A stretch of 5,814 bases of DNA from JAYTQG01 sp043746815 (GTDB taxonomy: Bacteria > Actinomycetota > Thermoleophilia > Miltoncostaeales > Miltoncostaeaceae). Location of the stretch: NCBI GenBank assembly GCA_043746815.1, contig JAYTQG010000273.1:1-5814 (forward strand), in the 5' to 3' direction. The first letter of the stretch is position 1; each line of letters starts with the position of its first letter. Below, piece by piece: positions 1 to 5,814 of this stretch. The notes below the pieces were generated by a model. That model worked only from the letters and a program-made list of their open reading frames with translations, did no database searches and had not been told where the DNA came from. The translations under genes and the position numbers were made by a program.

Positions 1-3000
1 CAACAGCGTGGCCGTCTTGGATGCACTGACGCGCGGGGCAGCGGTCAGCGGCGTCAGCGTTGGATCCCCAGCACGAGCGGTGGCGGGATCGTCCGAGTAG
101 GTCAGGGGAACGTTGGACCCTGAGACGGTGGCCTGATTGGAGAGCTCGTTGACACCTGCGGCAAGGGGCGTTCGGATGCGCACCACAAACGAGGCGTTTG
201 CCGCCGCGCCTGCGGGTAGCGTCCCAAAGTTGATCCCGACTCGCGTCCCACCGGCGGTGCCAGCGGTGACGGAGCCGATGCTTGTCTGGACCGAACCCGC
301 GACAAGATCAGTGTTCGGGTCGACGACATCTGAGAACACGAGGCTTCCTGCAGCTCGGGTACCGGAGTTTGCGACGGTGATGGCGTACTGGACGGTGTCG
401 CCGGGGCTCGCGACCCCATCGTGATCCGCGTCGTTCAGGAGTGCGGCAGACTTCGTGATCGCCACGCGCGGTTCCGCGGCCAGTGGCGTGATCGTCGGAT
501 CCCCAGCCGACAGAGTTGCGGGGTCGTCACTGCGGGTGGACGGGAAGTTCGCGCCGGCCACGGTCGCCTGGTTCGCGATCTGATTCACCCCAAGCGGCAA
601 CGGCTGAATTGTGACCTCGATGCTCGCATCGGCCTGCTGCCCGCCAGGAATCGTGCCGAAATCAATCGAGAGCGGCCCACCGGCATTCGTAATGGTGCCT
701 TGGCTGGTCCGCGCGGAGGCACCGATGACGGTCAGGTACTGGTCGAAGACATCGTTCAGTTTGACGGCGTCGGCCGCCTGGTTACCGGTGTTTCGGACCG
801 ACGTGCGGTAAACGAGGGTGTCACCGGGGCTCGCGACGCCATCACCATCGGCGTCAACCAGCAGGTTCACGGCTTTCGTGACGTGAACGTCCGGGCGGGC
901 CGTGACCGCAAGCACGGTTGGATCTCCGCCGGCGGGCGATGACGGGTCGTCAGTCGGTGTGCCGGGGACGTTCGAGCCCGCGACAACGCCCTGGTTACGT
1001 ACGGTCAGTACGCCAGCGGGAAGCGGATTCACGATTCGAGCCTTGTAGCTAACGTCGACGGATGCGCCCCCGGCGAGCGTGCCGATCGCAACGTCAACCC
1101 CGGTGTCGCCCGCACCGTTGCCGGTGGTCACCGTCCCGAGGCCCGTCCGAACCGAACCGGAGATCAACCCGGCATTCGGGTCAGGACTGTCGGCATATGT
1201 CAGCCCAGCGGCGTTCTGGTTTCCAGAGTTCGTGATGGTCACCTGATAGAGCACGGTGTCACCAGGGCTTGGCACACCATCGCCGTCCGCGTCCGCCAGT
1301 AGCGAGGCCGCCTTTGTCGCGTTTACGACTGGTGCGGAGGCCACGGGCACAACGGTCGGGTCGTCGGTTTCCTTGGTGTCAGGGTCATCGGTACCGACGG
1401 CAGGCAGCTCGCTGGAGCGGACGATTGCCTGGTTCGTGATGCTTGTCGTCCCGGCGGGGAGCGGCGAGGCGATGGTGACCTCAAAGGTCACGCTGACACT
1501 CGTCCGCCCGGGAAGGTCTCCGATGTCCACGCCGACGACCGCGTCGCCGCCAGCGTTGCCAGCGTCAACGGTTCCCGCGCTTGCGCGCACGGTTCCGACG
1601 CTGAGCGGCGCGTTCGGGTCCGGCACATCGTCAAGACGCACCCCGGTCGCGGCCGCGTTGCCAACATTGTCGACCGTCATCTCATAGAGGAGCGTGTCAC
1701 CGGGACTCGCCACACCATCCTTGTCAGCGTCCACAAGCAGGGTGGCCCGCTTAGCAGCAACAATCCGTGGGGCAGCAACGACCTCGGTTACTGTCGGGTC
1801 ACCTGGGTCCTTCGTTTCCGGATCATCCGAGGCGACGCCGGGGAAGTTGGCTCCGGTGATCTTCGCCTGGTTCGCAACGCTTCGCACACCAGCGGGCAGG
1901 GGATCGGCGATCCGCACCTCAAAGCTGACATCTGCTGCCGCGCCTGCCGGGATCTTCTGAAGGTCAACGACGACGTTCGGGTCGCCAGTGTTGCTTCCCG
2001 TGGTGATCGTCCCCTGACTGGTCGTGAGGGATCCTGAAACGATCTGGAGGTTGCGGTCGATGGGGTCACTGAGGACGACCGACGCCGCAGTCTGGTTACC
2101 GGAATTTGAAACGTGGATGTAGTAGCCAAGGGTGTCACCGGGACTTGGGACACCATCGCCGTCAAGATCGTTCACGAGCTTCACGGCCTTCGTCGCGCTG
2201 ATCGCGGGCGCGGACGCCAGTGGCGTCACCGTTGGGTCACCGACGGGCTTCGTGTCGGGATCGTCCGTTCCGATCGATGCAACGTTCGTACCGGTGACCT
2301 TGCCCTGATTCGAAACCGACGTCACAAACGCTGGCAATGAGACGGAGATCAGCGCCTTGAAGCTCACTGTCGCTGAGGTTCCGGCGGGAATCGTCCCGAG
2401 CGTGACGCCAACGGACGTCTGGCCAGCGACGTTCCCAGACGTCACTGTCCCGGTGCTGGTCTCGACGGTTCCGACGACAAGCGGGGCGTTCGGGTCGGGG
2501 ACATCCGAGAACGCGATCCCCGTTGCGGGTCCGTTGCCCGTATTGGTCATCACAATGACATAGACGAGGGTGTCGCCGGGGCTCGCAACGCCGTTGCCGT
2601 CGGCATCGTTCGCGAGCTTCGTGTACTTCACCGCTGAGATGGCTGGCTTCGCAGTGATCGGCGTCACCGTCGGGTCCCCCACTTTCGGTGTGCTCGGATC
2701 ATCCGAGGTCGTCGCGGGGAAGTTCTTCCCGCTGACGCCGCCCTGGTTGGAGATCGCGCTGACACCTGCGGGTAGCGCACCGGCCGCCACGATCTGGGCT
2801 CGAAAACTGACCGTTCGCGAACTCTTCGCGGCGATATTGCCGAAGCTGACCTTCACGGTGGTGTCGCCGGGGTTCATCCCCGACGCAATCGTTCCTGTGC
2901 TGGCAACAACGCTGCCGACGACGAGCGGGGAGTTGACATCGGGCGTGTCGACAAGGGTGACACTGGCGGCATCCGTGTTGCCGCTGTTCGTGGTGGTGAG

Positions 3001-3948
3001 GACGTATTCCAGGGTGTCGCCGGGGCTCGGGACTCCATCCCCGTTCGCGTCAACTGCCAGTTTCACGGTCTTTGTGAGGCTGATCGTCGGGGCGGAAGTG
3101 ATCGACGTCGAAGTGGGGTCGCCGACCTTCGGGGTACTTGGGTCATCCGAAACGGCGCTTGGGAAGTTCGTTCCAGAGACGGCAGCCTGGTTTGAAACCT
3201 GGGTCAGACCACTCGGAACGCTCGCGGGAATCAACACGTCAAACGTGGTCACGACCGAGGAGCCGCTCGCGAGCGAACCGAGGGCGATCTTCACGCTGCT
3301 GTCGCCAGCGGTGTTTCCGGAGGTGATCGTGCCGGGCGAGACCACCGAGCCAACCTTCAACGGCGTGTTCGGATCGGGCGAGTCAGCAAACACAACATTC
3401 GACGCCGTCTGATTCCCTGTATTGATCGTTGTCAGGGTGTATCGGAGTGTGTCTCCGGGGCTTGGGACACCATCGCCGTCCGCGTCAATTTGAAGGGCGA
3501 ACTTCTTCGCTACTGAGACAACCGGTTTTGACGCAACAGAGGTGACCGTCGGGTCGGCGAGCGCGCCGGTGCTTGGATCGTCGGTGGCGACCGCGGGAAT
3601 CTCAGTGCTCTTGACGGTTCCCTGGTTCGATACGGCGGTGGTCCCCGCGGGCAGTCCCGCGGCGATGGTGACCTTGAAGGTGACAGTTGCCGACGCGCCT
3701 GGATTGATCGTCCCAACGGCAACGTCGACCGGCGCAGTTGGCGTCCCGCTGAGGGCACCTTGACTGAACGTCACCGGGGGCACGAGGGTGGTATTCGCAT
3801 CCGGCGTGTCCACGAACCGCACTGCGGTGGCGGCCTGGTTACCGCTGTTTGCGATCTGGACGGTGTAGGTCAGCGTGTCGCCTGGACTGGGTCCATCCCC
3901 GCCGGGGTCCGTCGTCAGGGCAACCGCCTTGGTCGCCGCCAGCTTCGG
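1..3948 (-). repeat. Tandem DUF11 (B_ant_repeat) domains R2-R11
   Basis: Units begin at the Pro of (A/K/R/E)Pxxxxx(K): R2 3948-3526, R3 3525-3091, R4 3090-2647, R5 2646-2209, R6 2208-1771, R7 1770-1333, R8 1332-895, R9 894-472, R10 471-37, and partial R11 36-1. Lengths are 141, 145, 148, 146, 146, 146, 146, 141 and 145 residues. Each full unit has, in order, a Lys in strand one, a DxDxDG-like loop leading into SPGD(T), NxGNxxA, a D(x)xxD(P) turn, a Gly/Ser/Thr-rich middle, a (V/I)xF-type strand, a central NQ, then DDP...DPT. The units are clearly diverged at protein level, so they are not recent identical copies. The fold is expected to be Ig-like beta-sandwich, giving an extended stalk. Confidence 0.93.
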
Positions 3949-5514
3949 TGCGGCAACGATCGTCGAGGTCACCGGCGGGGTGGTTGTCGTAAACGGCTGC
4001 CCGGCGGTCTGCCCGAGATAGTCGACCTGCGCCTTGTTGACGATGTTGGTGCCGTTGGTTGTCCCGAGCGGCACGCGCACACGAAAGGTCACCGTCACGG
4101 TTGCATTGGTGATAAGCGTTCCGCCAAGGGTCGCGGTCGCACCCGTCCCAACCCGGAAAACCACCTTGTTCCCCGGCCCGAACTCGGCTTGGTCGTTGCC
4201 CGCCGTGTCGCTCATCGCCGCACCCGCGATTTTCAGACTGTTCGGTTCGTAGACGGCACCCGTCGGGATGGCATCGGTCAGCACCGACTGGATCGCGGGG
4301 TCGTTGCCCGTGTTGCCGACGACGATTGTGTACTCAAGAAGGTCGTTCGGTTCGACGACACCGCCGTTGAGGTCTTTAACGGTCTTCGCGAAGTTAGGGT
4401 CGATCGTTGGCGCGAAGAGCTGCGTCGCTAAGGTCACGACGCCTGGCAGGTAGACGTCACCCGCGGTGGAGAGCGTGATCGAGGCCGTCGTCGCGCTGTT
4501 CGGGAGAGCGCCTGTGACATCGATGAGGTCTGCGTCATAGCCGAGCGTGTTGGTGTCCTTGGGGTTCCGCGAATTGACGTTCGCCCCGAGGATCGAAATG
4601 CTGGAGTTAAAGGTATTGCTCAGTGGATTGCTGGCATCCACCACATTCGTCGACTTTGCCCCAGAGGCGATGTTCAGCTGATCCCCCACGCCGCCACGGT
4701 CACCCTCGTAGGCGACGACGCCAAGCTTGGTGTTCACGGGTCCCGTGGGTGGCGTAAGGAATCCGCCGACGGGGATCACCACGGACGTACCCGACACCGT
4801 CTGAAAACCGTCATAGACGACGAGGTTTCGCAGCACATCAGCGGGGTTCTGATAGACGACGACCAAGGACCACCCGGCGTACCGGTCGGCGCCGGTTCCG
4901 GCCTGGACGTTGCCCACGGTGTAGGTACCCCCACCTGCCGCAGTCACCTGAGTAGTCACATCCGCGAAGCCCTGGTATTTCGCTCCGGTCGTACCGCCCA
5001 CTGCCACGTCGTTCGTGTCAACCACCGACGCGATGACGGTGGAATACGCCGGCGCCCCAGGGGCCTTGAAGCTCACTCGGTCGCGAAGTGCCGCGTTGGC
5101 GGCCGCCGTCGGAACCGGGCCGGGAACCGCGGGCGTCGTGCCCGCCGTCGTGTCCGCTCCCCAATAGAGGCCCGCGAACTTGACCGTCGCCCCAGAGGGA
5201 ACGACGAGGGTGGCGCTACTGGAGTTGAAGGTCGTCGCATCGGTGTCGGTATCGATGTATGTCATCCGGAATGCGTTGTTACTGAGCTGATTGTTTGCCG
5301 CCGCAGGGTTGGCCGCGTTCAGCGTCGGGGTGCACTGCGGGTCGAGCGTTGAACACGTCTCCAACGTGTTCGCAGCCATCGTGATGTCGCCAGCAACGTT
5401 CCCACTGAACCGTGGGGTAAACGCACGAACGCCGAGCGCCGACGAGGCCCCCAAGGCGATGAACACGCCGGTCGCAAGCGCCGTCGCGATACGAAAACGT
5501 CGATGATGCGGCAA
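1..5514 (-). CDS. Giant secreted DUF11-repeat surface protein (3'-truncated by window)
   Basis: This is a probable cell-surface or secreted stalk/adhesin-like protein. Its binding partner is unknown. The frame is open for 1838 codons to base 1 with no stop, so the C-terminus and any anchor are missing. Residues 1-31 form a signal peptide, about 90-368 an N-terminal globular domain, 369-522 a divergent DUF11/fimbrial-isopeptide-D2-like repeat, and 523-1826 nine DUF11 (TIGR01451-type) repeats; 1827-1838 start the next. Repeat hallmarks are SPGDTLxY, TNxGNxxA, DxPDPN, SNQxxV and DDPxT...DPTxT. The TTG start at 5512-5514 was chosen because GGGGAG lies 5 bases upstream, an in-frame TAG sits at 5536-5538, no in-frame ATG lies between them, and a basic n-region plus hydrophobic core follows directly. 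The next in-frame starts (GTG at 5464-5466, TTG at 5452-5454) would cut into the signal peptide. I saw only two cysteines (C54, C61). The gene appears monocistronic at its 5' side. The family call is firm; adhesion is inferred. Confidence 0.95.
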   Translation of the reverse strand, partial: MPHHRRFRIATALATGVFIALGASSALGVRAFTPRFSGNVAGDITMAANTLETCSTLDPQCTPTLNAANPAAANNQLSNNAFRMTYIDTDTDATTFNSSSATLVVPSGATVKFAGLYWGADTTAGTTPAVPGPVPTAAANAALRDRVSFKAPGAPAYSTVIASVVDTNDVAVGGTTGAKYQGFADVTTQVTAAGGGTYTVGNVQAGTGADRYAGWSLVVVYQNPADVLRNLVVYDGFQTVSGTSVVIPVGGFLTPPTGPVNTKLGVVAYEGDRGGVGDQLNIASGAKSTNVVDASNPLSNTFNSSISILGANVNSRNPKDTNTLGYDADLIDVTGALPNSATTASITLSTAGDVYLPGVVTLATQLFAPTIDPNFAKTVKDLNGGVVEPNDLLEYTIVVGNTGNDPAIQSVLTDAIPTGAVYEPNSLKIAGAAMSDTAGNDQAEFGPGNKVVFRVGTGATATLGGTLITNATVTVTFRVRVPLGTTNGTNIVNKAQVDYLGQTAGQPFTTTTPPVTSTIVAAPKLAATKAVALTTDPGGDGPSPGDTLTYTVQIANSGNQAATAVRFVDTPDANTTLVPPVTFSQGALSGTPTAPVDVAVGTINPGASATVTFKVTIAAGLPAGTTAVSNQGTVKSTEIPAVATDDPSTGALADPTVTSVASKPVVSVAKKFALQIDADGDGVPSPGDTLRYTLTTINTGNQTASNVVFADSPDPNTPLKVGSVVSPGTITSGNTAGDSSVKIALGSLASGSSVVTTFDVLIPASVPSGLTQVSNQAAVSGTNFPSAVSDDPSTPKVGDPTSTSITSAPTISLTKTVKLAVDANGDGVPSPGDTLEYVLTTTNSGNTDAASVTLVDTPDVNSPLVVGSVVASTGTIASGMNPGDTTVKVSFGNIAAKSSRTVSFRAQIVAAGALPAGVSAISNQGGVSGKNFPATTSDDPSTPKVGDPTVTPITAKPAISAVKYTKLANDADGNGVASPGDTLVYVIVMTNTGNGPATGIAFSDVPDPNAPLVVGTVETSTGTVTSGNVAGQTSVGVTLGTIPAGTSATVSFKALISVSLPAFVTSVSNQGKVTGTNVASIGTDDPDTKPVGDPTVTPLASAPAISATKAVKLVNDLDGDGVPSPGDTLGYYIHVSNSGNQTAASVVLSDPIDRNLQIVSGSLTTSQGTITTGSNTGDPNVVVDLQKIPAGAAADVSFEVRIADPLPAGVRSVANQAKITGANFPGVASDDPETKDPGDPTVTEVVAAPRIVAAKRATLLVDADKDGVASPGDTLLYEMTVDNVGNAAATGVRLDDVPDPNAPLSVGTVRASAGTVDAGNAGGDAVVGVDIGDLPGRTSVSVTFEVTIASPLPAGTTSITNQAIVRSSELPAVGTDDPDTKETDDPTVVPVASAPVVNATKAASLLADADGDGVPSPGDTVLYQVTITNSGNQNAAGLTYADSPDPNAGLISGSVRTGLGTVTTGNGAGDTGVDVAIGTLAGGASVDVSYKARIVNPLPAGVLTVRNQGVVAGSNVPGTPTDDPSSPAGGDPTVLAVTARPDVHVTKAVNLLVDADGDGVASPGDTLVYRTSVRNTGNQAADAVKLNDVFDQYLTVIGASARTSQGTITNAGGPLSIDFGTIPGGQQADASIEVTIQPLPLGVNQIANQATVAGANFPSTRSDDPATLSAGDPTITPLAAEPRVAITKSAALLNDADHDGVASPGDTVQYAITVANSGTRAAGSLVFSDVVDPNTDLVAGSVQTSIGSVTAGTAGGTRVGINFGTLPAGAAANASFVVRIRTPLAAGVNELSNQATVSGSNVPLTYSDDPATARAGDPTLTPLTAAPRVSASKTATLL
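3949..4410 (-). repeat. R1, divergent first DUF11 / isopeptide-D2-like domain (residues 369-522)
   Basis: This 154-residue unit is longer than the 141-148-residue repeats that follow. It has EPNDLLEYTIVVGNTGND where the others have SPGDTLxYxxxxxNxGN, then LTDAIPTGAVYEPNSLKI, which matches the pattern of the fimbrial isopeptide-formation D2 domain (TIGR04226). It lacks the DxDxDG loop (DLNGGVVEPND instead) and the DDP...DPT linker, having a Thr/Pro-rich tail near residues 509-518. It keeps a Lys (K377 or K380), the Asp of LTD, and the Asn of IVNKAQV. It appears to be the adaptor between the head and the regular stalk. Confidence 0.8.
4411..5247 (-). other. N-terminal globular domain of DUF11 surface proteins (residues ~90-368)
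   Basis: This is a non-repetitive domain that precedes DUF11 repeats in many large bacterial surface proteins; I recognise the pattern but not a formal family name. Landmarks are FAGLYWGADT at 114-122, YQGFADVTTQV at 180-190, TGADRYAGWSLVVVYQNP at 207-224, LRNLVVYDGFQTV at 228-240, VAYEGDRGG at 267-275 and DVYLPGVVTLATQLFAP at 353-369. The mature segment before it holds the only two cysteines seen (C54 and C61, in TCSTLDPQC), which could form a disulphide after export. The aromatic residues are concentrated here compared with the repeats. It probably forms the distal head above the repeat stalk; this role is inferred from the order of domains. Confidence 0.7.
5422..5514 (-). other. Signal peptide (residues 1-31)
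   Basis: The N-terminus starts with MPHHRRFR, a basic n-region, followed by an uncharged Ala/Leu/Gly/Val-rich stretch at residues 9-28, which is the h-region. Possible signal-peptidase sites follow SSA at residue 26 or VRA at residue 31. The two arginines are followed by F and R, without the full twin-arginine consensus, so Sec export is the simpler reading. The mature protein then begins near FTPRFSG. The exact cleavage site cannot be settled by eye. Confidence 0.85.
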
Positions 5515-5525
5515 AACAGCTCCCC
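5515..5525 (-). promoter_or_regulatory. Ribosome binding site that decides the TTG start
   Basis: Read on the minus strand, GGGGAG occupies 5525-5520 and is followed by the 5-base spacer CTGTT and then TTG. This is a strong Shine-Dalgarno match at good spacing, and there is no competing ATG or GTG in the frame between the in-frame stop at 5536-5538 and this TTG. Confidence 0.75.
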
Positions 5526-5531
5526 GTCGGA

Positions 5532-5569
5532 TGTGCTACGCCCAACCCCGAAGGCGCACACGTTTCGGG
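5532..5569 (-). promoter_or_regulatory. Possible leader RNA pseudoknot/hairpins before the RBS
   Basis: In the minus-strand RNA, CCCGAA (5569-5564) can pair with UUCGGG (5552-5547). UGUGC-GCC (5560-5553) can pair with GGC (5542-5540) plus GCACA (5536-5532), with a three-base bulge. The two stems interleave, so they could form an H-type pseudoknot or two alternative hairpins, ending seven bases before the Shine-Dalgarno sequence. Pairings of this size also arise by chance in GC-rich DNA. Confidence 0.2.
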
Positions 5570-5610
5570 CACCCATTCGGCGGTTCGTCGCGCCAACTTG
5601 AGGGCCGCGG

Positions 5611-5620
5611 TCTCGCGAGA
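5611..5620. repeat. 10-bp perfect palindrome TCTCGCGAGA
   Basis: This self-complementary 10-mer lies in the leader about 100 bases before the start codon. A palindrome of this size is not surprising in 300 GC-rich bases. It is noted only as a possible operator or small hairpin. Confidence 0.15.
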
Positions 5621-5744
5621 ACATTCGCCCCGCGATACCTCTCAAAACGCCGCGATTGGGGTCCATCGCAACCTTCAGCCTTCTTCATCCACACGCAAGG
5701 GTCTACACTCGGACTTAGCGATCGACCCCGTTCGTGAAACCGGA

Positions 5745-5773
5745 ATTATGTGTCCGGCCGTAGTCTTCACCAA
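5745..5773 (-). promoter_or_regulatory. Candidate sigma70-like promoter
   Basis: On the minus strand, TTGGTG (5773-5768) is followed by a 17-base spacer and CATAAT (5750-5745). The -10 box matches TATAAT in five of six positions and the -35 box matches TTGACA in its first three. Transcription would start near 5738, leaving a leader of roughly 220 bases before the TTG start. This is the best-looking promoter I found upstream of the gene, but the -35 match is weak and a nearer promoter cannot be excluded. It conflicts with the weak plus-strand frame that starts at 5748. Confidence 0.3.
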
Positions 5774-5814
5774 CGGGACTCCGGAGTCAGTGCCTCGGCG
5801 CGATGCCCTGGTAC
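5748..5814 (+). CDS. Possible start of a divergent gene (weak, partial)
   Basis: An ATG at 5748 opens a frame of 22 codons that runs off the right edge, beginning MCPAVVFTNGTPESV. A weak -10-like TACACT at 5704-5709 would place a start site about 30 bases upstream. There is no good Shine-Dalgarno sequence (GGA is only three bases from the ATG), and the frame overlaps the candidate minus-strand promoter. It resembles nothing I recognise and may be chance. Confidence 0.15.
   Translation, partial: MCPAVVFTNGTPESVPRRDALV
5777..5788. repeat. 12-bp perfect palindrome GACTCCGGAGTC
   Basis: This is a perfect self-complementary 12-mer four bases upstream of the candidate -35 box of the minus-strand promoter. 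Its position would suit an activator or operator site, but there is no second copy in the window and no known regulator match that I recognise. Confidence 0.25.

Larger units (their letters stand above)
5515..5814. other. Upstream region without a convincing gene
   Basis: These 300 bases hold the leader, RBS, candidate promoter and palindromes described separately. The reading frames crossing it on both strands are short, show mixed codon usage and gave no recognisable protein. No tRNA-like cloverleaf and no strong hairpin-plus-T-tract terminator was seen. Confidence 0.6.

Noticed and set aside
1788..2165. Minus-strand open frame in another frame inside the repeat array
   Set aside because: It overlaps the continuous DUF11 frame, has a low-complexity Arg/Ser/Thr composition and matches nothing recognisable; it is an out-of-frame shadow. 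The same applies to 102-419 and 3510-3758.
1..4410. CRISPR-like or satellite DNA repeat
   Set aside because: The period of about 423-465 bases matches protein domains, the frame is kept throughout, and the units are diverged. It is a coding repeat, not a CRISPR array or noncoding satellite.
137..4453. Many plus-strand open frames, several beginning MSPGLATPS or MSPGLGTPS
   Set aside because: They are the antisense of the recurrent DGVxSPGDT motif in the minus-strand repeats. They restart at each repeat, lack ribosome binding sites and have no sensible protein features.
5279..5666. Two overlapping minus-strand frames covering the leader and N-terminus
   Set aside because: They are rich in Arg, Cys and Trp unlike any secreted protein, overlap the signal-peptide frame, and lack the well-placed Shine-Dalgarno sequence that the TTG start has.
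5531..5737. Plus-strand open frame of 68 codons in the upstream region
   Set aside because: It has a basic, Arg-rich composition, no ribosome binding site and no recognisable motif, and it runs antisense to the leader.
5675..5814. Minus-strand frame open from the right edge to a TGA at 5675-5677, possibly the tail of an upstream gene
   Set aside because: The 45 codons include ATA and AGA, show no strong GC bias at third positions, and resemble no known C-terminus. Other frames there stop sooner. It cannot be supported without sequence to the right.

Overview
The window is GC-rich and is filled almost entirely by one giant gene on the minus strand. The gene runs from a TTG start at 5514 down to base 1 with no in-frame stop, giving 1838 codons in view, and its 3' end lies beyond the left edge. 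I translated every 60-base line by hand in this frame. The frame stays open throughout and gives a coherent secreted repeat protein: a signal peptide, an N-terminal globular domain of about 280 residues, ten complete DUF11-type (B_ant_repeat) Ig-like domains, and the first 12 residues of an eleventh.

Layout, right to left in the direction of transcription. Bases 5814-5515 are a gene-poor upstream region with a candidate sigma70-like promoter (5745-5773), small palindromes, a possible pseudoknot just before the gene (5532-5569) and a good Shine-Dalgarno sequence (5520-5525). Bases 5514-5422 encode the signal peptide. Bases 5247-4411 encode the N-terminal domain typical of large DUF11 surface proteins. 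Bases 4410-3949 encode a divergent first repeat (R1). Bases 3948-37 encode nine regular repeats (R2-R10) of 141-148 residues, and 36-1 begin R11.

The organism cannot be named from this window. High GC, a TTG start with a strong SD and a Sec-type signal peptide fit a GC-rich bacterium. Actinomycetota such as Solirubrobacterales, Myxococcota or Chloroflexota are all possible, because this family is common in each. The protein is most likely a cell-surface or secreted stalk/adhesin. Its anchor (LPXTG, membrane helix or other sorting domain) would be at the C-terminus, outside the window.

The most interesting patterns are inside the repeats. A Lys/Asp/Asn set is invariant in all complete repeats, as intramolecular isopeptide bonds would require. 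A 12-residue DxDxDG...D loop with EF-hand/dockerin-like spacing recurs in eight consecutive repeats. No RNA gene, CRISPR array, transposon or second convincing protein gene was seen.
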